DNA of 64,000 nt from Ruegeria sp. HKCCD7303 (GTDB lineage Bacteria > Pseudomonadota > Alphaproteobacteria > Rhodobacterales > Rhodobacteraceae). A program made the position numbers and the translations under genes. The stretch covers positions 62,001-126,000 of the forward strand of contig NZ_WVRE01000003.1 of NCBI RefSeq assembly GCF_013111185.1, in the 5' to 3' direction. Shown piece after piece: positions 8,844-17,043 of the stretch (the first letter of the stretch is position 1; each line of letters begins with the position of its first letter). The notes beneath the pieces are model-generated. The model had not been told where the DNA came from, ran no database searches, and saw only the letters and a program-made list of their open reading frames with translations.

Positions 8844-9392
8844 ATGTTTCGCATAGCCATCTTTCTGATTTTCGCCGCCGGAAGCCTTGCTGCGCAGGAG
8901 GTCGCGCCCGAAGCCTCGCCTGATGGCCTAAATGCCGAGCCTCCAATGACATACGAGCGGCTGGGTAATATCCTTTTTGCACTGGACCCCGAAGCACAGC
9001 CCCATGGGCCTGGATTTCAGATGACAGTGGCCGGTGTTCAGGTTTTGGTCATCACTGACATCAATGCAGATCGGATGCGAGCCATGGTTGCGGTCGGCAA
9101 TGCCGCAGATCTGTCCGAAGAAGACTTGATCCGGGTGATGCAGGCCAATTTCGACAGCACTCTGGACGCGCGTTATGCGATTGCAAATGGCATATTGTGG
9201 GCTGCGTTTATCCACCCTTTGTCGTTGCTGGAAAAGGATCAGCTAATCTCGGGGTTGGCGCAGACGGTGAATATCGCGAAGACGTATGGCACGCTTTATT
9301 CCGGCGGGGCTGCGGAATTTGGTGGGGGTGACAGTACGGATCTGCAACGTGCCCTGATCGAAGAGCTTTTGAAGAAGGGTGAAGAAATCTGA
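8844..9392 (+). CDS. Exported protein of unknown function (YbjN-like fold suspected)
   Basis: A 182-residue protein with a signal peptide (MFRIAIFLIFAAGSLAAQ). The mature part contains MTYERLGNILFALDP, a strand pattern (GFQMTVAGVQVLVITDIN) and helices with DLSEEDLIRVMQANFDSTLDARYA. This pattern recalls the YbjN/type III chaperone-like fold, but I cannot name a family with certainty. The start is ATG 8844, with CAGGAG 8 bases upstream; the frame extends further upstream without a ribosome site. No operon partner is evident. Confidence 0.65.
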   Translation: MFRIAIFLIFAAGSLAAQEVAPEASPDGLNAEPPMTYERLGNILFALDPEAQPHGPGFQMTVAGVQVLVITDINADRMRAMVAVGNAADLSEEDLIRVMQANFDSTLDARYAIANGILWAAFIHPLSLLEKDQLISGLAQTVNIAKTYGTLYSGGAAEFGGGDSTDLQRALIEELLKKGEEI

Positions 9393-9604
9393 CCGGCGCC
9401 TGAACCCAGCGCATGTCCTTATCTTAATCCGCTTCATTCGTACCGCTCTGCTGCGTTATTTGCGCGGCCAGGAAAGATTCCACATGCCACAGATCGCGTC
9501 GTGCCCGCCAAGAAAAGTCGCTTACCCGCAGATACGGTTCAAGCCGGTCGCATATGCGTGCGCAATATGCCGCGATAAGCCCTAGATGGACGCTGGAAAG
9601 CTGT
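9393..9604. other. Intergenic stretch before the halogenase, no gene seen
   Basis: About 210 bases without a convincing reading frame, ribosome site or RNA gene. A short frame here (9379-9585) has no ribosome site or recognisable sequence. The only clear signals in this gap are the -10-like TATAGT at 9605-9610 and the hairpins that follow it. Confidence 0.5.
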
Positions 9605-9668
9605 TATAGTTTCCCTCAAGCAAAAAAGGGAAAGCTGCCAAATAACCCCAAAAAAGGGGGAAGCAGCT
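9605..9668 (+). promoter_or_regulatory. Halogenase leader: -10-like box and nested hairpin
   Basis: A good -10 box TATAGT (9605-9610) is followed by two possible hairpins. The first is TTCCC (9611-9615) with GGGAA (9628-9632). The second is nested: AGCTGC (9633-9638) with GCAGCT (9663-9668), enclosing CCCC (9646-9649) and GGGG (9656-9659) around a run of A. No convincing -35 is seen. The second hairpin would lie in the 5' leader of the halogenase mRNA, about 35 bases before its ATG. The function is unknown. Confidence 0.4.
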
Positions 9669-9702
9669 GCAAAATCCCCCGAGCCAACAGGGACAAAACC
9701 AC

Positions 9703-11388
9703 ATGAATAATCGTCTGAACCAAATCACCATCGTGGGCGGCGGCACGGCGGGATGGATGACCGCGCTGATCCTGGACATGGTGTTTTCCCGAACGTCGTC
9801 GCAAAAAGATCGCCCACGGATCTGCCTGATTGAAAGCCCCAATATATCGACCGTCGGGGTGGGCGAGGCCACGGTGCCCCGCATGCCTGTGACGCTGCGC
9901 CAGGCAGGCATTACAGAGCGGGATTTTTTCCGCGAAACCAACGCATCCTTCAAGCTGGGCGTGAAGTTCTGCAATTGGAACAAGGACCGCAAGGGTAATC
10001 GTATCGACTATGTGAATCCCTTTGCACACGGCCAGATGTTGGAAGGTTTGGATGCTGCCGAGTATTTCCTGCGGTTCGGCAATGGGGATCGGGACTTTAC
10101 CCAGTCAATCTCGCCGCACGACGATCTGGGTCGGCTGTGCAAGGGCGCACGACAGTTGGGCCAGCCCGAGTTTGAGCAGCGGTTTGGTTACGCTTACCAT
10201 CTGGATGCAGTGAAATTTGCCGGGATGCTGACCAAGGTCTGCACAGATCGAGGTGTTGAACATATCCGGGATGAGGTGCAATCAGTTGAACTGGATGAAC
10301 AGGGCAATGTCAGCCATCTGACGCTCGAGCGTAGGGGTCGCCATGACATCGAGATGGTTATTGACTGCACCGGTTTCCGCGGATTGATCATCAACAAGGC
10401 GCTGGGCGAGCCGTTTTTGGATTACTCGGATTACCTGCCCAATGATCGCGCCATGGCGTTGCAGATCGAGCATCCGAATCCGAAAAAGATCGAGAGCCTG
10501 ACACGATCCACCGCACTTGGCGCGGGCTGGACATGGCGGGTGCCGCTCTACAACCGTGTGGGCACGGGGTATGTGTTCTCATCGGCGCATCGAACCGATG
10601 ATCAGGCGGCGGATGAGTACCTCGAATGGCTTGGGGACAGCGGCAAGGGTTTGACGCCGCGTGTCATTCCGATGCGCGTTGGACGTGTGCGCAATGCCTG
10701 GGTCAAGAACTGTGTCGCTATTGGTCTGTCTGGCGGCTTCATCGAACCGCTGGAAAGTACCGCGATCCACATGATTGATCATGCGGTGCGCTGGTTCGCC
10801 GAGCATTTGCCAACGCGCGCCATCGAGCCATCGCTGCGGGCAAGATACAATCGGCAGATGGACAAGATGTACAACGAGGTGCTGGAGTTTATCTGCCTGC
10901 ACTACCGTTTGGGCAATCGCACGGACGATCCCTATTGGATCGATGCGCGGACACAGATGAAGGTGCCGGACCGGTTGGCCGAGAATTTGGAGCTATGGCA
11001 GCACCGCCTGCCAATGGATCACGATGTGGAATTCGCCACGCTTTTTGACCACCGCGTGTATCAGACGGTTCTGTTGGGCAAGCAGGTCTATGATACGGGG
11101 TATGGGCCAGGCATCCGGGATCGAGTGCGACCATTGAAGAAGGTGATCTGGTATCAGGGTATGCAGCGCGCGAAGGAAGATCTTGCTCAGATCATCAGAT
11201 CAATGCCTGACCACAAAACGCTGCTGCGCGATATCCGCGGCGAGCTGGAGCGCCCTGCCTTTGGCAAGGCGAAGGTAGCGCAACCGACTGTTGCGATGCC
11301 CGGCACCACGCCAGCGCCTGTTAGGATTCAGAACATGCCGAACTTTGCAGAAATCCAAAGCGGTGCAAAAGATCTGCAGTTGTTCTAG
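9703..11388 (+). CDS. Flavin-dependent halogenase of the tryptophan halogenase family
   Basis: A 561-residue FADH2-dependent halogenase-family protein. The FAD motif is TIVGGGTAGWMTA (residues 9-21). GVGEATVP follows at about 52-59, then the segment with the expected catalytic Lys (Lys84 in SFKLGVKF). The halogenase signature WxWxxP is present as WTWRVP (276-281), and the chloride/substrate segment is GGFIEPLESTAIHMI with Glu351 and Ser352. These residues match the PrnA/RebH pattern as I know it, so activity is plausible. The substrate cannot be deduced: many marine and Caulobacter-type members act on indoles or unknown compounds. No flavin reductase or biosynthetic genes adjoin it. Confidence 0.88.
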   Translation: MNNRLNQITIVGGGTAGWMTALILDMVFSRTSSQKDRPRICLIESPNISTVGVGEATVPRMPVTLRQAGITERDFFRETNASFKLGVKFCNWNKDRKGNRIDYVNPFAHGQMLEGLDAAEYFLRFGNGDRDFTQSISPHDDLGRLCKGARQLGQPEFEQRFGYAYHLDAVKFAGMLTKVCTDRGVEHIRDEVQSVELDEQGNVSHLTLERRGRHDIEMVIDCTGFRGLIINKALGEPFLDYSDYLPNDRAMALQIEHPNPKKIESLTRSTALGAGWTWRVPLYNRVGTGYVFSSAHRTDDQAADEYLEWLGDSGKGLTPRVIPMRVGRVRNAWVKNCVAIGLSGGFIEPLESTAIHMIDHAVRWFAEHLPTRAIEPSLRARYNRQMDKMYNEVLEFICLHYRLGNRTDDPYWIDARTQMKVPDRLAENLELWQHRLPMDHDVEFATLFDHRVYQTVLLGKQVYDTGYGPGIRDRVRPLKKVIWYQGMQRAKEDLAQIIRSMPDHKTLLRDIRGELERPAFGKAKVAQPTVAMPGTTPAPVRIQNMPNFAEIQSGAKDLQLF

Positions 11389-11515
11389 AGGCCCTGTGAG
11401 CTCGGGGCAGAACCCACTTTGGCAAAAATGAAGGTTGGGGTGAACGCCCCTGCCTCAGGCTCGTCTTGGGTGGGCGAAAAAGCAGCCTAGTAGGCACTTG
11501 CGCAGCCTATTATCG

Positions 11516-11531
11516 TTATGTAATTACATAA
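11516..11531. promoter_or_regulatory. Perfect 16-bp palindrome, putative operator
   Basis: TTATGTAATTACATAA is a perfect 16-base palindrome in the gap between the halogenase and the small gene at 11535. Its position just upstream of a start codon and its symmetry suggest the binding site of a dimeric regulator. The regulator is not known, and the site could also overlap a promoter. Two copies of GCAGCCTA (around 11482 and 11502) lie just upstream. Confidence 0.4.
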
Positions 11532-11534
11532 TGG

Positions 11535-11837
11535 ATGCGAAGGATATGTGCATTGCAAAGACAGTCAGATCACGGCTGCAAATTCCGCCGAAATCTGCGG
11601 AGCGGCCTCAAACGTCGGCAAAGAGAAACTGCACCGATGCAGGTTTATGACTCGCTGCCGCCGGGCTTGCGGCAATGGTTGGCTGCTGCCAGTTTGCCGT
11701 GGAGCCCGGTGTCCGCTCAGAAAATATGGAACCGGGCCGGAGGTGCACGCGATCCGTCTGCCGCGTTGATGCGCTTGGATGAGATAGAACAGGCGATGTT
11801 GCAGCGCGATGCCGGGGTTTGGAGCGCCAAACGCTGA
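11535..11837 (+). CDS. Small protein, probably DUF6525 family
   Basis: A 100-residue basic protein. The recognisable part is RRNLRSGLKRRQRETAPMQ followed by YDSLPPGLRQWLAAASLPWS and a C-terminal helix (LMRLDEIEQAMLQRDAG). The LPPxLRxWLAxAxLPWSPxS pattern is the core of a small family common in Rhodobacteraceae that I believe is DUF6525; the function is unknown. The start is uncertain: ATG 11535 keeps the conserved basic segment, while ATG 11637 would give only 66 residues. Neither has a strong ribosome site. Confidence 0.6.
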   Translation: MRRICALQRQSDHGCKFRRNLRSGLKRRQRETAPMQVYDSLPPGLRQWLAAASLPWSPVSAQKIWNRAGGARDPSAALMRLDEIEQAMLQRDAGVWSAKR

Positions 11838-11886
11838 ACAGCCCTCTGCAAAGACCTGCCGAACCTTGAAAACATGGGCTTTACCC

Positions 11887-11915
11887 TTGCACATGTCGAG
11901 GAATCCGCCTATACG
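11887..11915 (+). promoter_or_regulatory. Predicted promoter of rpsA
   Basis: TTGCAC (11887-11892) and TATACG (11910-11915) are 17 bases apart. Transcription would start near 11922 and give a leader of about 180 bases before the rpsA ATG. Both boxes are good sigma-70 matches. Confidence 0.6.
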
Positions 11916-11957
11916 CGCGCTGTCGATACAAGGGCGGTCAACGTCCGGATGACGTTT

Positions 11958-12003
11958 CTGAGCAGGGCCGGGTTACCTCGGCCCTTTGTGTTTGTTTGCT
12001 CAG
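11958..12003 (+). terminator. Terminator-like hairpin inside the rpsA leader
   Basis: AGGGCCG (11964-11970) pairs with CGGCCCT (11979-11985), followed by the T-rich TTGTGTTTGTTT. An outer pairing of CTGAGCA (11958-11964) with TGCTCAG (11997-12003) could enclose it. It lies about 40 bases after the predicted rpsA transcription start and about 100 bases before the gene. It could be an attenuator, a protein-binding leader structure, or the terminator of a short RNA of about 75 nt. Confidence 0.5.
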
Positions 12004-12100
12004 GGGCGCACCGGGTCACGCCAGACGGCATCATGAAACAAGACCGGCGGAGACAACCGCTCGGCCAGCAAAAACGTACTGTAAAGGAAAACAACGCCAC

Positions 12101-13777
12101 ATGGCTAACGCATCCATGGAGGAATTCGAAGCCCTCCTTAACGAAAGCTTCGAAATGGACACACCCGAAGAGGGTTCTGTTGTCAAAGGCAAGGTTCTGG
12201 CGATCGAAGCCGGCCAGGCCATCATCGACGTAGGCTACAAAATGGAAGGCCGCGTTGATCTGAAAGAATTCGCAAATCCCGGCGAAGCCCCTGAAATCGC
12301 TGTTGGTGACGAGGTCGAAGTCTACCTGCGCGCCGCAGAAAACGCCCGTGGCGAAGCCGTCATCTCACGCGAGATGGCCCGCCGTGAAGAGGCATGGGAC
12401 CGTCTGGAAAAAGCATATGCCGACGACCAGCGCGTCGAAGGTGCAATCTTTGGCCGCGTCAAAGGTGGCTTCACCGTCGATCTGGGTGGCGCAGTTGCGT
12501 TCCTGCCCGGCTCGCAGGTTGACGTTCGCCCTGTGCGCGACGCTGGCCCTCTGATGGGTCTGAAGCAGCCGTTCCAGATTCTGAAAATGGACCGCCGCCG
12601 TGGCAACATCGTTGTTTCGCGCCGCGCAATCTTGGAAGAATCGCGTGCCGAACAGCGTGCCGAAGTTATCGGCAACCTGTCCGAAGGTCAGACCGTCGAG
12701 GGTGTTGTCAAGAACATCACCGAATACGGTGCATTTGTTGACCTGGGCGGCGTTGACGGCCTGCTGCACGTCACCGACATGGCATGGCGCCGTGTGAACC
12801 ACCCGTCCGAGATCCTGACGATCGGCGAAACCATCAAGGTTCAGGTCATCAAGATTAACAAAGAAACCCACCGCATCAGCCTAGGCATGAAGCAGCTGCA
12901 GGAAGATCCGTGGGATCTGGTTGCTGCGAAATACCCGCTGGGCTCGGTCCATCAGGGTCGCGTCACCAACATCACCGACTACGGCGCGTTCGTCGAGCTG
13001 GAAGCCGGTGTCGAAGGTCTGGTGCACGTCTCCGAGATGTCCTGGACCAAGAAAAACGTCCACCCCGGCAAGATCGTTTCGACCAGCCAGGAAGTCGACG
13101 TCATGGTTCTGGAAATCGACGGCGCCAAGCGTCGCGTGTCTCTGGGCCTGAAGCAGACTCAGCGCAACCCATGGGAAGTGTTTGCAGAAACTCACCCCGA
13201 GGGCACCGAGGTCGAAGGCGAAGTCAAGAACATCACCGAATTCGGTCTGTTCATTGGCCTCGAAGGCGACATCGACGGCATGGTTCACCTGTCGGATCTG
13301 TCCTGGGACGAGCGTGGCGAGGATGCGATCCAGAACTACCGCAAAGGCGACGTCGTTCAGGCGGTTGTCTCGGAAGTGGATGTCGAGAAAGAGCGTATTT
13401 CGCTGTCGATCAAAGCCCTGGGCGGTGACAAGTTCGCCGAAGCCGTGGGCGGCGTGAAACGTGGCTCGGTTATCACTGTCGAAGTGACCGCAATCGAAGA
13501 TGGCGGCATCGAGGTCGAGTATGAAGGCATGAAGTCGTTCATCCGTCGTTCCGACCTGTCGCGTGACCGTGCCGAACAGCGCCCCGAGCGTTTCTCGGTC
13601 GGTGACAAGGTCGACGTCCGCGTCACCAACGTTGACAGCAAGACCCGCCGTCTGGGCCTGTCGATCAAGGCACGCGAGATCGCCGAAGAGAAAGAGGCCG
13701 TGGAACAGTACGGTTCTTCCGATTCGGGCGCGTCGCTGGGCGATATCCTGGGTGCAGCGCTGAAGTCGGGCGACTAA
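12101..13777 (+). CDS. rpsA: 30S ribosomal protein S1
   Basis: RNA-binding ribosomal protein that helps load mRNA on the 30S subunit. The 558-residue protein has six S1 (OB-fold) repeats. The first two are diverged (SVVKGKVLAIEAGQAIIDVG; VEGAIFGRVKGGFTVDLGG). The next four are typical, for example GVVKNITEYGAFVDLGGVDG and GRVTNITDYGAFVELEAGVEG. The start is ATG 12101, with AAAGGAAA upstream; the frame is open further upstream, but that part is the structured leader. Codon use is strongly biased, as expected for a highly expressed gene. A strong terminator follows. Confidence 0.98.
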   Translation: MANASMEEFEALLNESFEMDTPEEGSVVKGKVLAIEAGQAIIDVGYKMEGRVDLKEFANPGEAPEIAVGDEVEVYLRAAENARGEAVISREMARREEAWDRLEKAYADDQRVEGAIFGRVKGGFTVDLGGAVAFLPGSQVDVRPVRDAGPLMGLKQPFQILKMDRRRGNIVVSRRAILEESRAEQRAEVIGNLSEGQTVEGVVKNITEYGAFVDLGGVDGLLHVTDMAWRRVNHPSEILTIGETIKVQVIKINKETHRISLGMKQLQEDPWDLVAAKYPLGSVHQGRVTNITDYGAFVELEAGVEGLVHVSEMSWTKKNVHPGKIVSTSQEVDVMVLEIDGAKRRVSLGLKQTQRNPWEVFAETHPEGTEVEGEVKNITEFGLFIGLEGDIDGMVHLSDLSWDERGEDAIQNYRKGDVVQAVVSEVDVEKERISLSIKALGGDKFAEAVGGVKRGSVITVEVTAIEDGGIEVEYEGMKSFIRRSDLSRDRAEQRPERFSVGDKVDVRVTNVDSKTRRLGLSIKAREIAEEKEAVEQYGSSDSGASLGDILGAALKSGD

Positions 13778-13805
13778 TTCCGGGACACATCCCAAACAAG
13801 CTTTT

Positions 13806-13837
13806 CGGCCTCGCGCTTCAGCGCGGGGCCGTTTTTG
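13806..13837 (+). terminator. Intrinsic terminator after rpsA
   Basis: CGGCCTCGCGC-TTCA-GCGCGGGGCCG hairpin followed by TTTTTG. Strong Rho-independent terminator. Confidence 0.92.
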
Positions 13838-13970
13838 TTGCGAATCAAGGTGTTCCAATCGGCCGTGTTAATTTCGGTAATGTTTGCGCTTTAAGTGCGG
13901 AAAAACCCCTGTCCGGCAAAAAATCGCGTGAGAATATGGTAAAATAAAGCCTCAGCGCGCAGAGTATGCG

Positions 13971-13999
13971 TTCCCCCAAACCGGATTTTTTCCTATACT
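13971..13999 (+). promoter_or_regulatory. Possible promoter of ihfB
   Basis: TATACT (13994-13999) is a good -10 box; 17 bases upstream lies TTCCCC (13971-13976), a poor -35. It sits about 50 bases before the ihfB ATG and downstream of the rpsA terminator, where a promoter is needed. Confidence 0.35.
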
Positions 14000-14047
14000 G
14001 TCAAATCAGTAGACCTGACACACCGGCTGCCTGGGAGGGTATCACGC

Positions 14048-14332
14048 ATGATCCGTTCAGAATTGATTCAGAAAATCGCTGACGAAAACCCACATCTCTA
14101 TCAGCGTGATGTTGAGCGGATTGTGAATACCGTGTTCGAAGAAGTCACCGACGCCATGGCCCGCGGCGATCGTGTTGAACTGCGTGGTTTCGGCGCGTTT
14201 TCGGTCAAAAAGCGCGATGCGCGTGTGGGGCGTAACCCACGCACAGGAGAGACGGTGCAGGTCGAGGAAAAATGTGTACCGTTTTTCAAAACTGGTAAGT
14301 TGCTTAGGGACCGATTGAACGGTAAAGCCTGA
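14048..14332 (+). CDS. ihfB: Integration host factor beta subunit
   Basis: DNA-bending nucleoid protein that pairs with IhfA. The 94-residue protein has the complete HU/IHF fold: [40 protein letters not shown] and the beta arm [20 protein letters not shown] with the intercalating Pro in the conserved RNPRTG. The order Arg-Asn-Pro-Arg-Thr-Gly followed by [17 protein letters not shown] is typical of the beta subunit. It follows rpsA, the usual location, and is probably co-transcribed with the next gene, four bases downstream. Confidence 0.96.
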   Translation: MIRSELIQKIADENPHLYQRDVERIVNTVFEEVTDAMARGDRVELRGFGAFSVKKRDARVGRNPRTGETVQVEEKCVPFFKTGKLLRDRLNGKA

Positions 14333-14336
14333 CCGT

Positions 14337-14690
14337 ATGATGCGCTACATTCGATATGCTTTTCTTGGGACGCTTGGGATCATCCTGATTTCGGTGTCTC
14401 TGGCCAATGTTGAGTCGGTTGAACTCAAGCTGATGCCGGATCCGCTGGCTGAGTTGTTGGGATTCAATCTGACCGCTTCGCTTCCGTTGTTCCTGGTGGT
14501 TCTGGGTGGTGTTGTGGCCGGTCTGATCATTGGCTTCATTTGGGAATGGATGCGTGAACACAAGCATCGCCGTGACGCGACCGCGAAGAAAAGCGAAGTG
14601 CGCAAGCTCGAGCGAGAGGTCAATAAGCTCAAGAAAAAGCAAAACGAGGGCAAAGATGACGTTCTGGCCCTTCTGGATGAGGCAAGCTGA
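14337..14690 (+). CDS. LapA-domain membrane protein (DUF1049)
   Basis: A 117-residue inner-membrane protein with two hydrophobic segments ([19 protein letters not shown] and [20 protein letters not shown]), then the short motif [11 protein letters not shown] and a charged C-terminal coiled coil ([20 protein letters not shown]). This is the LapA/YciS layout. In enterobacteria LapA with LapB regulates LPS synthesis through LpxC turnover, but no lapB is adjacent here. The gene is four bases after ihfB, a conserved pairing in many proteobacteria. Confidence 0.85.
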   Translation: MMRYIRYAFLGTLGIILISVSLANVESVELKLMPDPLAELLGFNLTASLPLFLVVLGGVVAGLIIGFIWEWMREHKHRRDATAKKSEVRKLEREVNKLKKKQNEGKDDVLALLDEAS

Positions 14691-14701
14691 GCCCAATTCC
14701 C

Positions 14702-15343
14702 ATGCCCGATGTTAGGTTCAAAATCTGCGGCTTGACCGCATCTGATCACGTGCGTGCAGCCGTTGAGGCCGGGGCAGGCTATGTCGGTTTTGTTTTCTTT
14801 CCGAAGTCACCTCGCCATCTGGACGTTGCGCAGGCTGCGGAACTGGCCAAAATGGTTCCGCCCGGCGTCGCCAAGGTGGCATTGGTGGTAAACGCCACTG
14901 ACGAAGAGCTGGTCAGCATCGTGTCTGCGGTTCCGCTGGATATGCTGCAGTTACACGGTAAAGAGAGTCCTGAACGGGTTTCTGAGGTCCGGGACCGGTT
15001 CGGTTTGCCTGTGATGAAGGCGATAGGTGTTGCCGAGGCCGAGGATCTGGACGCAATAGATCTGTATTCCGAAGTGGCCGATCAATTGTTGATCGACGCA
15101 AAGCCGCCTCGGGGCGCGGAACTGCCAGGAGGCAACGGGCTGGCGTTTGACTGGCGCTTGCTGGCCGGTCGGAAATACTGGCGGCGTCCTTGGATGCTGG
15201 CCGGTGGTCTGACGCCGCAGAACGTTGCTGAAGCTGCCAGGATGACCGGCGCGCGGCAGGTCGATGTCTCTTCGGGCGTGGAAAGCGCGCCGGGTGTAAA
15301 GGACGCAACCCTGATCGGCGAATTTGCAGCCGCTTTGCAGTGA
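14702..15343 (+). CDS. trpF: Phosphoribosylanthranilate isomerase
   Basis: Third step of tryptophan synthesis. The 213-residue TIM barrel starts with the signature RFKICGLT (catalytic Cys) and continues with [44 protein letters not shown] (catalytic Asp) and [14 protein letters not shown] (phosphate site). It begins 11 bases after the LapA gene. Downstream, one small gene separates it from trpB, whereas trpF-trpB are directly adjacent in many relatives. Confidence 0.96.
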   Translation: MPDVRFKICGLTASDHVRAAVEAGAGYVGFVFFPKSPRHLDVAQAAELAKMVPPGVAKVALVVNATDEELVSIVSAVPLDMLQLHGKESPERVSEVRDRFGLPVMKAIGVAEAEDLDAIDLYSEVADQLLIDAKPPRGAELPGGNGLAFDWRLLAGRKYWRRPWMLAGGLTPQNVAEAARMTGARQVDVSSGVESAPGVKDATLIGEFAAALQ

Positions 15344-15390
15344 TCTGATCCTTTAGTTGCCGCGTATCCCCGTTTGGGGAGGAAGACAGT

Positions 15391-15726
15391 ATGTTGGCGG
15401 CAATAGGTGGTGTTTCCCTGAGACACTGGTACAACGCGCCCGAATTTTTCTGGCGCGCGGGTCAGGCGTACAGGCAAGCAAAAGGCGACCCGTTGTGTCT
15501 GCACGCAGCTGTGTTCCGGCAGGATGGGCTCTATTTTTCGCTGAGCGTTTGGCACGATATCGAGGCGATGCTGACGTTTGCACAATCGGGTCCTCATCGA
15601 CGTGTCATGCTGGCAGCCGATCGGCTGGCGGATGTGAACCGGTTCTACCACTTTCCGTGCATAGGCGTGCCCTCTGCGGAACAGGCAATTCAGGTCTGGC
15701 GACAAAACATACGGGTTGCGGAATGA
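15391..15726 (+). CDS. Small protein resembling antibiotic-biosynthesis-type monooxygenases
   Basis: A 111-residue protein with the strand-helix pattern of the dimeric alpha/beta barrel (ABM-like) fold: FFWRAGQAYRQAKG, LHAAVFRQDGLYFSLSVW, then HDIEAMLTFAQSGPHRRVM. The segment SVWHDIEAMLTFAQSGPH corresponds to the typical ABM strand and helix that start with a Trp. These proteins range from heme- or quinone-acting monooxygenases to proteins of unknown function. It lies between trpF and trpB in the same direction, so it should be co-transcribed with tryptophan genes. The function is not deducible. Confidence 0.65.
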   Translation: MLAAIGGVSLRHWYNAPEFFWRAGQAYRQAKGDPLCLHAAVFRQDGLYFSLSVWHDIEAMLTFAQSGPHRRVMLAADRLADVNRFYHFPCIGVPSAEQAIQVWRQNIRVAE

Positions 15727-15795
15727 TGCGTTTTGCCCATGGCAAATCTTGTCGCCACAACCTATGAACAACGGGTACGACGAGTGGAGACACCC

Positions 15796-17043
15796 ATGGC
15801 CAACGATCTTTTCAATTCCTTCATGTCCGGCCCTGACGAGCAAGGCCGCTTTGGCATCTTCGGCGGGCGATTTGTCAGCGAAACGCTGATGCCGCTGATC
15901 CTGTCGCTGGAAGAGGAATACAACAAAGCCAAGGATGACCCCACCTTCTGGGCCGAGATGGATGATCTTTGGGCGAATTACGTTGGTCGCCCTTCGCCGC
16001 TGTATTTTGCGGAACGCCTGACTGAGCATCTGGGTGGCGCAAAGATCTACCTGAAGCGTGACGAGCTGAACCATACCGGCGCGCACAAGATTAACAACGT
16101 GTTGGGCCAGATCATTCTGGCGCGGCGCATGGGCAAAACCCGGATCATAGCTGAAACTGGGGCAGGGCAGCACGGCGTGGCAACTGCAACCGTTTGCGCC
16201 AAGTTTGGTCTGAAATGCATCGTGTACATGGGTGCGCATGACGTTCAGCGTCAGGCCCCGAACGTATTCCGCATGCGTCTGCTGGGGGCCGAGGTGATTC
16301 CAGTAACCTCGGGTCGTGGTACGCTGAAAGATGCGATGAACGACGCTCTGCGTGATTGGGTGACCAATGTGCGCGACACGTTCTACTGCATTGGTACCGT
16401 GGCCGGTCCGCATCCCTATCCGGCGATGGTCCGCGATTTTCAGTCGATCATCGGAAAAGAAGCGAAAGAGCAGATGATGAAGGCCGAAGGCCGTCTGCCC
16501 GATACGATCATCGCTGCCATCGGTGGTGGGTCGAATGCGATGGGTCTGTTCTACCCCTTCCTCGACGACAAAGAGGTGAACATCATCGGTGTTGAAGCTG
16601 GTGGCAAAGGTGTGAACGAGAAGATGGAGCATTGCGCTTCGCTGACCGGAGGCCGTCCGGGCGTGCTGCACGGTAACCGCACCTATCTGCTGCAGGATGA
16701 TGATGGTCAGATACTTGAGGGCTATTCGATTTCGGCTGGTCTGGATTATCCGGGAATCGGGCCCGAGCATTCCTGGTTGAATGACATTGGTCGCGCCAAT
16801 TATGTCTCGATCACCGACAAAGAGGCGCTTGAGGCGTTCCAGTTGTGTTGTGCGACCGAAGGCATCATCCCCGCGCTGGAGCCCAGCCACGCGCTGGCTC
16901 ATGTGATGAAGATTGCGCCGGATCTGCCCAAGGATCACCTGATCTGCATGAACATGTGCGGTCGAGGCGACAAAGACGTTCAGACAGTGGCGAAATATCT
17001 GAATTTCGACATGTCTGACACCGAAGGCCGCACGGCTGACTAA
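15796..17043 (+). CDS. trpB: Tryptophan synthase beta subunit
   Basis: PLP enzyme that condenses indole and serine. The 415-residue protein has the PLP-lysine motif [30 protein letters not shown], and the phosphate-binding GGGSNAMG; it ends with [14 protein letters not shown]. The start is ATG 15796 (MANDLFNSF), with GTGGAGA upstream; the longer frame to 15733 overlaps the preceding gene by only a few bases and lacks similarity. trpA is not next to it but 7 kb away on the other strand. Confidence 0.97.
   Translation: MANDLFNSFMSGPDEQGRFGIFGGRFVSETLMPLILSLEEEYNKAKDDPTFWAEMDDLWANYVGRPSPLYFAERLTEHLGGAKIYLKRDELNHTGAHKINNVLGQIILARRMGKTRIIAETGAGQHGVATATVCAKFGLKCIVYMGAHDVQRQAPNVFRMRLLGAEVIPVTSGRGTLKDAMNDALRDWVTNVRDTFYCIGTVAGPHPYPAMVRDFQSIIGKEAKEQMMKAEGRLPDTIIAAIGGGSNAMGLFYPFLDDKEVNIIGVEAGGKGVNEKMEHCASLTGGRPGVLHGNRTYLLQDDDGQILEGYSISAGLDYPGIGPEHSWLNDIGRANYVSITDKEALEAFQLCCATEGIIPALEPSHALAHVMKIAPDLPKDHLICMNMCGRGDKDVQTVAKYLNFDMSDTEGRTAD

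Noticed and set aside
9379..9585. 68-codon plus-strand frame after the exported protein
   Set aside because: It overlaps the preceding gene's end, has no ribosome site and no sequence character of a real protein.
11837..12100. Upstream extension of rpsA to 11996
   Set aside because: The extra 35 residues are not S1-like and lie within a structured leader; ATG 12101 has a clear ribosome site and the usual N-terminus.
12881..13858. 325-codon antisense frame inside rpsA that also crosses its terminator
   Set aside because: It mirrors the repetitive S1 coding sequence and begins inside a terminator hairpin.
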